Origin: Rhexocercosporidium sp. MPI-PUGE-AT-0058
Taxonomy: Eukaryota; Ascomycota; Leotiomycetes; Helotiales
DNA: 64,000 bases
Assembly (NCBI GenBank): GCA_020746875.1
Contig: JAGTJL010000015.1
Location: forward strand, 186,001-250,000
Reading direction: 5' to 3'
Shown: positions 1 to 11,706 of the stretch, piece after piece
Numbering within the stretch: position 1 is the first letter of the stretch
Layout: each line of letters starts with the position of its first letter
The notes under the pieces: model-generated
Told to the model about the DNA's origin: nothing
Seen by the model: the letters and a program-made list of their open reading frames with translations, nothing else
Databases searched by the model: none
Translations under genes and position numbers: made by a program

Positions 1-1474
1 AACAGATTGGCGTGAAGAGGAAGGCCAAGGAAGATGCGGCAGACCTGATGAAGCAGAAGGTGGACTTTGAGAAGGAGAAGAAGGCCCTGACGGACTCTGC
101 GGCGGAGAAAGAGCAAATCCTGAAGAAGAAGATTGGTACGATAGGCAATTATGTGCACGAGTCTGTGACGGTTGAGCAGAACGAGGTATTCACAGCACAT
201 GGAATTCCAACAAGGGATAAATCTACAGTTCTGACAGGAGTATAGGATTTCAATGCTATGCAACGAGACTGGGCCCCCGAGGGCGTCAAGGTCGAGAAGC
301 GCGATGTTCTTTCCCACCACGAGGTTCTGACGAGACTGGATGGCTACGATCCCGAGCGAGGAGTGAAGGTTGTTGGACACAGGGGATACTTCTTGAAGAA
401 ATGGGGCGTGTTCTTGAACCAGGCCTTGATCAACTACGGATTGGAGTTCCTCGACTCAAAGGGATATACGCCTCTGCAGACCCCGCAGTTCATGCTGAAA
501 GATTATATGGCGAAGACGGCACAATTGGAGGATTTTGACGAGGAATTGTACAAGGTCGTGGATGGAGATGCGCAGAATGATAAGTACCTCATTGCGACTT
601 CTGAGCAGCCGATTTCTGCTTTCCATGCCGATGAGTGGTTGGTTGCGAAGGACTTGCCCATTAAGTATGCTTGTATTTGAGCTTCTGGTAGGAGTTTGCT
701 GACTTTTTGTAGGTATGCTGGTTTCTCTTCATGCTATCGCAGAGAGGCTGGATCTCACGGTCGTGATGCTTGGGGAATCTTCCGTGTTCATCAATTTGAG
801 AAGGTAAGAAATGCTGGCACTCAAATTTATGGTTACTGATCTTCTCTCCTCCAGATCGAACAGTTTATTCTCACCGACCCCGAAAAGTCATGGGAGATGT
901 TCGACGAAATGATCGCCGTCTCCGAGGAGTTCTACAAGTCCCTTGGTGTCCCATATCGTGTCGTTGCCATCGTCTCTGGTGCATTGAACAACGCCGCTGC
1001 CAAGAAGTACGACTTGGAGGCCTGGTTCCCCTTCCAAGGCGAGTATAAGGAGCTTGTCTCTTGCTCAAACTGTACAGACTACCAGTCACGCGCTCTTGAG
1101 ATCAGATATGGTGCCAAGCTGCAGACCGAGATCCGAAAGAAGTATGTTCACGCATTGAACTCTACTCTTTGCGCGACTGAGAGAGCCCTATGCTGTCTTT
1201 TGGAGAATTTCCAGACTGAAGAGGTATGCATTCTGAACGTGATGCACATGAACCAACTACTGACCATGTCCAGGGTTTCAATGTCCCTGAACCACTCCGG
1301 AAGTACCTCCCAGGCGCTGTTGAATTTATCCCGTTCTCAAAGGAGCTCCCCAAGGATTCTACCTCTTTGAAGGCAAAGGGCAAGGCGGGCGAGAAGGCAC
1401 CAAAACCAAAGGTAGCACCTGTCGGAGCTACTCCTACAGTAGCTGCGGAGAAGCTGAAGGATCTTAAGGTTTAA
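1..1474 (+). CDS. SES1: Cytosolic seryl-tRNA synthetase, 5' partial
   Basis: Charges tRNA-Ser with serine in the cytosol. The window starts inside the N-terminal coiled-coil arm that grips the long variable arm of tRNA-Ser (Lys/Glu-rich stretch, nt 12-185). I predict exons 1-185, 246-664, 713-803, 855-1223 and 1274-1474, all with GT-AG introns of 48-60 nt. Class II synthetase motif 2 is seen as [19 protein letters not shown] (exons 2-4) and motif 3 as [17 protein letters not shown] (before the last intron). The protein ends in a Lys/Ala/Pro-rich tail ([14 protein letters not shown]), like the basic tails of eukaryotic cytosolic SerRS. Exon lengths from nt 12 sum to 418 codons including the stop. 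The next gene starts about 560 bp downstream on the same strand. Identification is secure; the true start lies outside the window. Confidence 0.95.
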
Positions 1475-2031
1475 TTGGGACATCTCGGGGGTTACTTAGT
1501 GAGCCTGAGCTAATGATCTGACATTTCTGCGCCAGCGAGGTTGGTTCCCTGCCACGCGATGTGATGACATGGTAAAAGTCAGTAGAAAGGCGCAACGTAA
1601 GAATAGAGATTTATTCCAAACAAAGCGGTGACGAAGATACCCGTCTGAATCTGTTTTTCTGTTGTAATAACCAGCCATATTGTTGTTTGATGACTGACCA
1701 CGTGGAGAATGTACTTTCCGCTTCGAGCGCATCAATTCATGCCACCAGGCCGCGCCAGCTGCTCCCGTCTAAGCCACCAAAACATAAAACATCCCTATCG
1801 TACAAACCTTCAGCCTCGCGGCATCCATCCATTCACTTGGATGACCTTGCTATAAACATGCCGCGAGGAGCCGACCTGGAACCCCAAATTCTAACCTATG
1901 AAGTCCTGATTTCGTTTCGTGGAATATACCTACCTGTCTTCATAGTTTAGGCCGACTTAGGATTCAAGCCAACCTCACGACATAGACGAGGCTGAGACCG
2001 CTTCCCACCACGCAACAACATCGCGTCAACC
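1475..2031. other. Intergenic, SerRS to ZUP1-like gene
   Basis: No gene seen. It should hold the 3' end of the SerRS transcript and the promoter and leader of the next gene. Open frames here lack homology-like content. Confidence 0.5.
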
Positions 2032-4035
2032 ATGGATTCCGTTGGTTTGAAAACTTGTCCCTTCTGTGGGTATGGCGCTGATGGCAATTATCAAATCGAG
2101 GTAAGATTAATGCGGTCTCGCGGTAGACAGGCAGATTTCCCTAGTTCCCTCATTCTTAAATCTTGATCCCTTGCTCACCCGCGCCTAGCTACACGTAGCG
2201 ACCAAACACCCAGAGGGAGGAGATTCCCCATTTATCGTTAAAGACGACACCACTATAGAAGCTCTAGTTGATCTCGACTCCCACAACGGTGACGAAGAAG
2301 AGTACTTCCACTGTTCCGTGGAAGGCTGTGGCGAAGATCTACTCGAGGCTGAACTCGAGAGCCATGTCGAGATGCACGAGGCAGAGCAAGACACAGGCGA
2401 TTCGGACGACTCGGATCACTCTTCGGACAACAGGCCTAAGCATAAGCCAGCTGTGGCTGATATGTTCAATGTCAACCTTTCCCATGCTCTCCGTCATCAA
2501 AATAATGACGATGATGATGATAGGACGGTGGTTCCGCGAGTCTCTTCTTCGCATCGCCATACAACGAAAAATACATCACGTTGGAGGAGATTCTTCAAGA
2601 TGTCAGTTTATTCTCCTAGGGGATCTTCTTCTATGAAACCAGCTGCACGTGGGCAACTTGGTGTAAGAACCTCCCTCCTTCCCGTTTCCATCTCCATCCC
2701 AATCACGTGAGAGGTTGAATTGACTCTGCTGCACTAGAAATCAGAACTTGGCCCTTACGCGCGAGAGAAGCAGATGCCATCATGGCTAGTCAAGCTTTTA
2801 GAAGATGACGGTGCCGTCAAGACTAGCAACGTCTCTAACCGGGACGGTAAGATGCGCAAGGTTAAGATATGTCCGAACATGACTGCTGGGATCGTTCCGG
2901 TTCTCGAACAGCTTCTGGATCAGGATGAGCAGGTAGAATTTGCGTTTTTATGCGATCCGGCTGTTAAGCATGTTTCCAAACTTCGGAGAGAAGGTAGAGT
3001 CTTTGCCTCAAGATTGACGAAGAAGTAGAGAATCTGTGTTGACGGGGTTTAGGTGGTTTCTGTGGATATCGCAATATCCAGATGTTGTGCTCTTATATCA
3101 TAGGTGCGGAGTCGCAGGGCTATGAGTGCTTTGATAAGAAAGTACCTAGTATCTTCCAGATTCAGGATTATATCGAGAGCGCTTGGGATTTTGGTATCAA
3201 CGCTACAGGTCGGATTGAGACCGGTGGGATTCGAGGCACGAGGAAGTATATCGGTACGCCCGAAGTGAGTGCACACACCCAAAATTATCTTGCCTGTGGA
3301 GTATTCTGACAGAAGGATAGGCACAAGCAATGTTCTGCTCGATAGGAATAGCGTAAGCCTATCACCCAATCCTCCTTTCTCAAGGATCTGACGATCAAAG
3401 CTGCGATGCCCAAGGCCTCAAATCAGGTAACTCGGGACCAGCACACGAACTTCTCTTCCGCACCGTAGAAAACTACTTTATCAACGGCTGCATAGACTAC
3501 AACCCCAAAATCCGCTGCACTTCTCTCCCACCCATCTACTTCCAACGTCCAGGTATGTTCCTTTTCATTCACCCTCCCCTTTCATCTCCTCCAACAACCC
3601 AGCCTCGCTCACAATTGGTATCACTAAATCACCAAAACCACAGGCCACTCAATGACCATAGTCGGCTTCGAGCGCAAACGCAACGGCTCCAAAAGCCTCA
3701 TCGTCTTCGATCCGATGTTCCACGACGCAGACAGCGTCACGAAAAGAATCGGCAAATCTTTCAGATCTGAGCATCCTGCTCATCATCTGCGTGCTTATCG
3801 ACGGGATGTGAAATACTTGAAGAAGTTTAATGAGTTTGAGTTGTTGAAGTAAGTGTTTCTCGCTCTCTTTTCCCGTTTGTATTTTTACCTGTGGGAGGGG
3901 AAATAAAAAATATCCTCTTTTCCTGTATGTGGGATAAAGTTGGTTTTGGGGGAGGAAGGTGGAAGGTGGAAGGACGGACGGGAAAGTGCTGACTGACGAT
4001 ACCTCTGTAGATTGACGCCCCCTCCGAAGATATAG
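2032..4035 (+). CDS. ZUP1/ZUFSP-type C78 family deubiquitinase with two C2H2-like zinc fingers
   Basis: Predicted cysteine protease of the C78 family. Relatives (human ZUP1/ZUFSP, S. pombe Mug105) cleave K63-linked ubiquitin chains. Exons: 2032-2100, 2189-2662, 2738-2993, 3053-3264, 3321-3352, 3401-3552, 3644-3848, 4011-4035, giving 474 residues. Zinc-finger ligands are C9, C12, H25 and H30, then C65, C70, H82 and H86. A basic/acidic linker leads to the peptidase domain (GKSELGPYAREKQMPSWL). The catalytic Cys is C270 in GGFCGYRNIQML, the His is H400 in GHSMTIVGF, and the Asp is D421 in VFDPMF, so the triad is complete. The last exon is inferred: nt 3849 is a strong GTAAGT donor, with a CTGAC branch site and a TAG acceptor ending at 4010. 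Without that splice the protein stops at 3852, with 467 residues. It is convergent with the SUMO ligase downstream. Confidence 0.9.
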
Positions 4036-5066
4036 ACCATGAAGTTAAATGACCACAACAACGGAAATGGCGTTCAGAACGATTCGATTGACCTATCTTG
4101 AAGCATGGCATGGCATGGCATGGCATAGCACGGCGCGGAATTGGAAGAGGACTTGATTTGATTTCTTCTTCAGCGTCGTTGACTTCATTGTACTTGTTGT
4201 GCCTGGCTTGGCTTAACTTGTGAGAGCGTGTGACTGAGAGTGTGCATGGCGATGGAGTCGGGTAAATTGGCTTGGGATTGATTGACTGGCTTGGTTTAGG
4301 TAGTCTCAATGAACGGATGAACAACCTACACTCACTCTACCTACGTTCCAGTATTTCCCGAAGAACCAAAGTGAGAGAAAATGCTTCGTGAGCGTGAGCC
4401 CGACAGAGGGCGAGAGGAGAAACGTTGAAGAGTACGCAAATCATCCTAAGTGACCACGGCAGTCAAAGTACTCTGTGAAGACTCTCCTCGCTTCACCTAT
4501 GTCTCTTACAAGGTGCTGTCTGAATCGGTCCTCTGGTGACGAAGTCAACGCCCAAAAGTATACAATTTCTTAGTATGGAAGTAGGTTATGATTTCAAAGG
4601 CGGGTCTGGAGAGCAGCCAGCAGTCGCAAGAGTTTTTCGGGAGCGAAGAATCACAGACGATTGGGACACACCACTACTCATAACCATTTCTGTTCTTTTG
4701 TCATTTCGGGGCAATTGCTACGTCCCCACGGGGCAGACTGGATCCAGCTAGATACAGATCTGGGAAGAATAGCAAAAAGCCCAGGCGAGACATCAACAGA
4801 AGGGCTCTCTTTTACAAATAATTCAAATGTTTCTTCCAGCCGTAGAATCGCTGACTGCATGATCCCACTCGTCCCTGGACCCCATAAGCAAAACGCGATG
4901 CCATCTGGCGAAGTCCTTCCCTGCAGACGCCTGTTTGGTTTACTCCTCATATGCCCACCCTTCCTTCCCACCTTAACGCCCGAGAATCCGCTATAGCCGC
5001 TGGGAATCATGAAAAATATCTTACAAGTGAAGCAAGAGTATGCTAGAGAATAAGGAAAAGGGATCG
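4036..5066. other. Convergent intergenic region
   Basis: Lies between the 3' ends of the ZUP1-like and SIZ-like genes. Open frames on both strands look like noise. The only structure seen is a short GCATG tandem array. Confidence 0.45.
4103..4126. repeat. (GCATG)n microsatellite
   Basis: About four to five tandem copies of a GCATG pentamer in the 3' intergenic region. Similar imperfect arrays recur near 51970 and 59730. Confidence 0.8.
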
Positions 5067-7106
5067 TTATGCTGTTCGTGGAGGATATGCGACACTGGAT
5101 GGTGGCGGCCGGTAGACTGGTGCACTGGTGGCGGGAGCTCCAAAGCCATTACCGGTGAATTGTCTCTTTGGCTGCCTTGCTATCGGCTCATCATCTTCAT
5201 CACCACTCGATGTAAGATCGATGACAGCTGAGATTGTTCGCTTGCCACTTATCGAGCCCATCGAGTCTCTGGCAGGAACAGATGAGCTCGACTGTTCTCG
5301 AGACTGGCGAGAAGAGCTTGCGCTTATTGGTATGGGAGGACCTATGCGAGGAGTACCCATTCGCACACTGTCGCCGGATTTGGTGATTTCAATTAGGTCA
5401 TCATCGGAATCGCTCGCTACACCATTGCTGGGCCGAGACTGTCTAACATTGTCTTTCTTCTTTTCGTTTAAGTCCCATTTTCCATTTGGCTGGATAATGA
5501 CTTGACCAATTGACTTTGAAGTATTCGTCAGAATATTCTTGACGTATCTTCGAGATGTTAGTAGCCTCGAGATGAAGGAAGAGCACGACGTGACTTACTC
5601 ATCGACAGCCAGACTCTCAAAAGGTGCCGAATTATTGCAGAGAGGGCAAAGCCAAGTTGGACCCTGCTCCTGGAGTTGTAAGTAGGATGTGGCGTCAAAG
5701 CATTGGTTGTGACGGCAGGCTATTGACCGACATGGCAGATCGATTCTTAGAGTGGAGAGTGGGCATTTCAATGAGAGGACGGAAGCAGTAGCCACAATAT
5801 CAGCGTCTCGGGCCTTACTCCGCACTAAAACCTTGTCAGCGCAAAGAAATATCACGAATAAGGGGAGGCATACTATCTTCGAGGACTACAGCTTCCGAAA
5901 TCCTCTTGCCAGTCTCCAACTTCTTTACTAGATCCGTCACAGGGACAGCCTTGACGACATAGACGATCAGGTAGAATTTCTGCAGAGAGTGTTAGAATTG
6001 GAGAAACGTATTATGGCGCATAGGGTAAATAGTAACTGGGGTAGATAAGGCAAGGAGATCTTGGGTGAGGCAGCTGACTTGAGAAGGGCCACGACCGACC
6101 TTGTTAGTCAGAGCATAAGTCATCTCAATAGAATTACTGTATGCTTGGGGGTTGAGGCGAAGATCCTTAGTGATGTCAACAGGTCTCGTCGAGCCTGGCT
6201 TGTTTTTCAAACCACGTAGATTAGCCTTGACCTCTCCTCCGTTGACCTTGATCTCGGACTGATGTGGGAAAGCAATATCTTGACGGCCATTGACATCGCC
6301 AGCACAGAATACCATCACCCGTAAAGTTTCATCGCCAGTGACTTTGGAAAGGATGGGGTAATCGACGGGTCGGAGGATGATTTTGACAGTATGTCGGTGT
6401 TGGGTCATTACTTGGTAAAGTTAGCTATGACATAGGTCCTCCCTCTGGCGCTGAAATTGCTTACCTTCGCATGGTGATGGATTTCCAATCTGCTCTCTTA
6501 TTTCGAAGTATGGACTGTGCTTGAATTCGATTCCTGGTAAAACTGTCAGAACCTAGGTGGGGTAGAGCACCAGGACAAGATAAACGTACTCGGGTGACCA
6601 ACTGGTCGGAACGCATTCGCACCTCCACCCATATTGTATGCGGCGCCGTTGAGACTCGGTGCATTGAGGTAGGAGTTTGGGGGTGCAGGAGTGCCGGCGA
6701 CAGAAGACGACGCGCTGGCCATGCCACTTTGTGGTTGTATGTTGTGCGGGTTGTCTATCATTGACTTTAATCGCTGGAATGCTGGAGCGTTGTTCGTTCG
6801 CGAGTAAAGCTGGAGTCCTACAGAATCCCAAGTCAGTCTAGAGTTATCGTCGTAGAGAGGTGTCTGGAGTAGTATATCGAGGGGTAGGGTGGATGGTGGG
6901 TAGGTAGCCTCTCGGGGGACAAGGCTGTGGGAAAGAACTTTGAACGTACTGTCGATGATGCGGTTTTGAAGATCAGCTTTCACGCCGAGTTTGCTGATGC
7001 CCTCTCCGGCGCAGATATTCTGTAGAAGTCTGTTGAGGTAGCCGCCGTGTTTTAATTGTCGAACGAGGGGCTCAACGTCGAGGTAGCCACCCCCCATTGA
7101 GGCCAT
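5067..7106 (-). CDS. SIZ/PIAS-family SUMO E3 ligase (SAP, PINIT, SP-RING)
   Basis: Predicted nuclear SUMO E3 ligase, related to yeast Siz1/Siz2 and S. pombe Pli1. Exons on the minus strand: 7106-6950, 6817-6590, 6542-6465, 6410-6100, 5979-5874, 5824-5599, 5547-5067, giving 528 residues. A SAP DNA-binding motif is near residues 9-50 (LKHGGYLNRLLQNI). A PINIT domain is about 135-260 (LPGIEFKHSPYFEI, then HTVKIILRP). The SP-RING is about 294-358 with C314, C325, C330, H332, C335, C353 and C356. A SUMO-interacting motif VIDLT at about 477 is followed by an acidic patch. The start ATG at 7106 was chosen because it places the SAP domain at the N-terminus; the frame stays open upstream but has no better ATG. 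Promoters with the DUF2423 gene are divergent (about 450 bp apart). Confidence 0.92.
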
Positions 7107-7525
7107 TCTTCTTCTAGATGGAGTTGGATTTGGAGGATGGGCGCCAAGGCAGAGAAGGCATGGATGGAAGGAAAGTAGTGTTGGTCGAAAGCAGAGGAGG
7201 CGTTGTGGAATACAAAAGATGGGATAGACGACTCCTGATCTTTGTTTGGCCCTCTCTGTTGGATTTTCTATCACGGCTTGGTGACTGGCGACGTCTTTAT
7301 ATGAGCGACGGCTTCACGGTAGACGTGAAATGCAGTGCCTCGCCTGAGTCGCCTCGCGCTTTCTGGCGGAAGGACGCGCTAAAATGCGGCCGCACTAGGC
7401 GGAAAAATTGTATGGGAGAGAAGCGGCGTTGCTGCTTTGAAAACTTTAGAGGGAAGCGCATTTGAAGGTCGTCGTCGTCGTCGTCAATAACCTATCTATT
7501 CACTACCGACCTCACCGACCCCAAC

Positions 7526-7550
7526 CAATTCAATTCAATTCAATTCAATT
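7526..7550. repeat. (CAATT)5 repeat in the 5' leader of the next gene
   Basis: Five perfect CAATT units ending 8 bp before the ATG at 7558. They probably lie in the 5' UTR. Confidence 0.85.
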
Positions 7551-7557
7551 CGTCACA

Positions 7558-8053
7558 ATGGCCAAAGGCGCGCGAGCATCCACGAAGAAGGCGAATAATG
7601 TCAAATTGAAGAGCAAGGTCTTTGGGCCAGTGGAAACCGATCGCACCGCCAGACTCTCCGCGAAACTCCTGGCATTGGCTGCGCAACCAAAGCCCAAGCC
7701 AGCAGAGAAGGATGTGGAGATGGAGGCAGACGATGGTAGGATTTTCTACATTCCCCGAGGAGAACAATGTGATGCGACTAACACAACTCAGTTGCGACAA
7801 AAGAGAAATCAGCCCCGGTTGCAGAATCCAAGGAGACAGAAGGTACATTACTCTCTTCGAAATCTTCCCCCACTGTGTCTGCAAATCTGACTCTTCAATC
7901 GCAGCCATGGAAGTCGATGGAGGTTCTGCGAAGCCCAACTCGAAATCTGGAAAGGGAGAGATCAAGAGACGAGTCAGCAAACGGAGGAGTGCTATTGTCT
8001 TCCCCCGATACAACGAACGGAGTAAAGTCAAGAAGTCAAAGGGCAAGAAGTGA
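7558..8053 (+). CDS. Small basic DUF2423-type protein (LLP/YBL028C-like)
   Basis: Protein of 125 residues from exons 7558-7735, 7792-7842 and 7905-8053. The N-terminus (MAKGARASTKKANN, then KVFGPVETDRTARLSAKLL) and the basic C-terminus (RRSAIVFPRYNERSKVKK) match the short DUF2423 proteins such as yeast YBL028C and animal LLPH. Those are nucleolar and linked to large ribosomal subunit assembly. The middle is acidic and Ala/Lys-rich with MEVDG-like motifs. Lys-rich ends suggest nuclear or nucleolar targeting. It shares a divergent promoter region with the SUMO ligase. The family assignment is from motif memory; function is inferred from the family only. Confidence 0.8.
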
Positions 8054-8572
8054 GTTACTCATCAGCTAGAAGAGAGAGACTTTGCATGGGCGGCGTTATG
8101 AGATCTCGGGGGAGTTACGGTGTCATTTGGGACTTCATGAAGGATATATTGGCAGGCGCATCAAGACATTCTCTTGCAAAATTCAATTATCTGGTTTCCA
8201 GGTTCAACAATGACATACAGAGTAGTGCCTTGAAACCAGATCTAAATCCATCCTATTCCTATTCGGACACATGCTTCTCCCATCGTTAACTTCAAACCTA
8301 ACCTCGAGTGCCCCTCCGGTCAAGTCTTCAGAGCGGCAACTTTTTATTATCCCCTATCGATAAGCTTGTCTTATCGCAGCCCCCTTCCTCCACACGTTAA
8401 ATCCCAATCGCGTTCGCCAATGACAGATTGCTCGAACCGCGTCTTCCAACTTCTTTAAACCACCATACCGTGTAAAGCAATGGCCATATTTGAGTCTTAC
8501 GAGACCTCGAATTCGTGCATACTGGTACCTCTGTCTTGCTAACCCTTACATGAGCTGGACTCCTCCAGCAAG
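8054..8572. other. Intergenic, promoter region of GPI7
   Basis: Contains the 3' end of the DUF2423 transcript and the presumed promoter of the downstream gene. No further coding signal or RNA gene seen. Confidence 0.45.
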
Positions 8573-11500
8573 ATGACCTCCCGGACTTCAACTCTATCTC
8601 TGCTGGCTGCAAACATCCTCATCCCAATCGCCATATTGATCTTTGCCAGCGGATTCTTTCCTTATAAGCCATTTCTCCCTGGATTGGCCCAATATGAAGC
8701 CTTGGATTATGGACCGCCTCCTGAAGCACCCTTCGACAAGGTCGTATTCATGGTTGTCGATGCGCTGCGAAGGTATACTCTCCCAACTGACGTAGGTTGA
8801 GGTCTGAAGCTGATTCTTTGCAGTGATTTCGTCTATTCGAACAATTCGGGCTTTCTCTTTACTCAAAGGTATGTCAGCTTCCCCAAAATGACATTGAACC
8901 TAGCTGACAGTTCCGCAGCCTGATCTCAAATGGAGAAGCCATTCCCTTCACAGCCCATGCCACTTCTCCAACCATTACCATGCCTAGGATCAAAGCAATT
9001 ACTACAGGATCTACGCCATCTTTCCTCGACCTGATCCTGAACTTTGCAGAGTCCGATACATCCTCCACCCTAGCTACACAGGATACGTGGCTTGCACAAA
9101 TGAAGGCAAAGGGAACGGGCAAGATGATCATGTATGGAGACGATACCTGGCTGAAGCTTTTCCCGGAAACCTTTGATCGTGCGGATGGGACATCCAGCTT
9201 TTTTGTTTCGGTCAGTCAAGATCTTATAGTTGTACGTAGAAGTGTGGCTGAATATATTTTTACATCCAGGATTTTACAGAAGTGGACAATAATGTTACGA
9301 GACATGTCCCTGAAGAGCTGAGAAATGATGACTGGAATACCATGGTTTTACATTATCTCGGGCTCGACCATATCGGCCATAAAACTGGGCCCAGGGGGTA
9401 CAAAACTCTCCGTAAATCATCATACCAAAATCACTTACAGATAGTAGTCCAAACATGATTCCAAAACAGCATGAGATGGACGGAATAGTAAAATCAATCT
9501 ATGAAGCTATGACGAACAAGGAGCATCTACAGTCAACTCTCCTGGTCCTCTGTGGAGATCACGGAATGAACGATGCCGGAAACCATGGTGGATCGGCTCC
9601 CGGAGAGACTTCACCGGCTCTTGTTTTCGTCTCTCCTAAATTGAGAAATATTAATCCGGGTCACAGAGCGCCAGCTCCCTTTGAAGAGGAATTCCAATAC
9701 TATTCTACCGTCGAGCAGTCGGACATAGCCCCAACTCTAGGATCATTACTCGGCTTTCCAGCCCCTCGAAATAATCTTGGAGCTATGATTCCCGACTTCC
9801 TGCCATTCTGGCCAGAGAGTTGGTTCTCCGTTTCCACATTCCCGAACTCTTGCTGATGAGAACAGAAAATGATCAAGTCCAAATCCTTTTAAGAAATGCA
9901 AGGCAGATTCTTGGTGTCGTCGAAGCTGCATTTCCATCATTCGAAGCTGCTCCTGCTGCCAAAGATTGTAAAGACCTGTCTAGAAACATTGATCGACTTT
10001 CATGTCAGTGGAAAATCATCACGGAGAGCCAACCGAAACTTGAGGACGAAGACCAGACTGTTCAGGAGTGGCTTCAGATTACCACCCAGGTCAGCCAGTG
10101 AACTCCTTTTGGAACTTACCTAACAATCAACAGTGGTTAAAAGAAGCACAAGAGATCATGAGCGGCACAGCAAGTAATTACGATGTCCGAAAACTCGTAA
10201 CTGGGCAAGCCGTTTCCACACTAGCTCTCGTCCTGGGAATTACTGCAGCTTTCGCGACTTTAGTCAACTCATTCAAAGAAGCGGCTCCAATCCTATTAAT
10301 ATCTTTGCTGTATGGTATCATGATGTTTGCCAGCAGCTACGTGGAAGAAGAGCAGCACTTCTGGTACTGGGCTACCTCAGCATGGCTTGTATTGCTTTGG
10401 GTCAAATGGTGTGTCTCTCGTAGCTGACTTTCGTGTTGGAGCTGACGGTACCACAGCACACGCAAACAGAGTCGGAACAATATTCTTCTGGCAGCGAGCT
10501 CTGTCTTGGTACTCATCGTCGCAAGGCTCGCTAGACGCTGGAACCAAACTGGTCAGAAATGGGCAGGCGAGCCCGACATAGCTCGAACCTTCTTCTCCGA
10601 GCACAGATTAACTCTCTGGACTTTGGTTGGATTTACATATTTATGGAACCTCCAGTCCCTCGCAGCTCGAGCGTTTCATCGCTTCCCCCAGACGGCGGCG
10701 GCAGGGGTCTCAACTGCTCTAGTCACTGCGGCCCTGACCTTCAAGCTAGCCTTCACCAATGAGGATTCCCCAGAGCTCATGGCTGGGATTGCTAAGTATA
10801 TGGCGGATAGTGAAGCTGGTGCTGGGGCATCATTGATAGGAAGAGCTAGGCTCGCATTCGCCGCAATCGCAATTGCATTGCTCTACACCATCGGATCCGG
10901 ATCCGGGAACCCAAAACGTCCAAATCGTAAGCTCTCCCATCCCCGAACAGGTAAAACAAACAAGCCCCTCCTAACCATAACAACCACCAGCAACCATGCG
11001 CTCACTTCACGACCTCCTAACCCTATTCCTCATAACGCAATCCCGCGCCACCAACATCCCACTGATCCTCCTCTTCGAGATCCAATTCTACCTCCTCAAC
11101 GACCTAGACCTCAACCTCGTCGAGATAAGTACCGCCTCCCTGCTCCTGCAATACATGTCCTTCTTCGCCTTTGGCGGCTCAAACGCCATCTCCTCCGTCG
11201 ACCTGTCAAGCGCTTACAACGGCGTAAGCGGCTACAACGTCCTCGCCGTCGGCATCCTAACCTTCGCCAGTAATTGGACTGGTCCGATCTACTGGACTTC
11301 TGCTACGACTATCATGCTCCTTCGCCTTCGACTTTGTCAGAATAGTACCGCTGGGAAAGCTAGGAATAGCAATGGGAATCTGCTAAAGCAGCATCTAGCT
11401 CTACTGACTGTGTTCGTGACGTCAAGTCTGGTATTCGTGATGGCTGCTTGTACTATTCTGAGAACACATCTATTCATCTGGACGGTCTTCTCGCCAAAAT

Positions 11501-11595
11501 ATCTGTATAGTATGGCGTGGAGTCTGGGGCAGCATCTGGGTATTAATGTAGGACTTGGGAGTTTGTTGTATTGGCTGGGAACGATGTATCAATAG
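8573..11595 (+). CDS. GPI7: GPI ethanolamine phosphate transferase 2
   Basis: Adds ethanolamine phosphate to the second mannose of GPI anchors in the ER membrane (Gpi7/Las21). Nine exons are predicted: 8573-8772, 8824-8868, 8919-9210, 9270-9397, 9445-9818, 9866-10089, 10134-10408, 10457-10926, 10991-11595. They total 870 residues with the frame kept throughout. An N-terminal signal-anchor (about residues 8-28) precedes the alkaline-phosphatase-like catalytic domain. Metal and active-site motifs are VVDALRSDFVY, HYLGLDHIGH and LCGDHGMNDAGNHGG. The C-terminal half is a series of membrane spans (for example SLLYGIMMFASSY and LLQYMSFFAFGG). The intron at 9819-9865 uses a weaker GTTGGT donor and is the least certain splice. 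The gene is convergent with RMP1, only about 110 bp apart at the stops. Confidence 0.93.
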
Positions 11596-11706
11596 AGAGG
11601 AAACGAAAACAAAACCCCAAAAATCCAGGGATAGAGTAAGGACGAGCACTAGAATAGAAGTTGTATAATACAGAAAAGACCGAATAGACAAGACATGGGT
11701 ATACGC

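Noticed and set aside
3827..4324. 165-codon frame on the minus strand
   Set aside because: Antisense to the last intron and 3' region of the ZUP1-like gene, and reads through the GCATG repeat.
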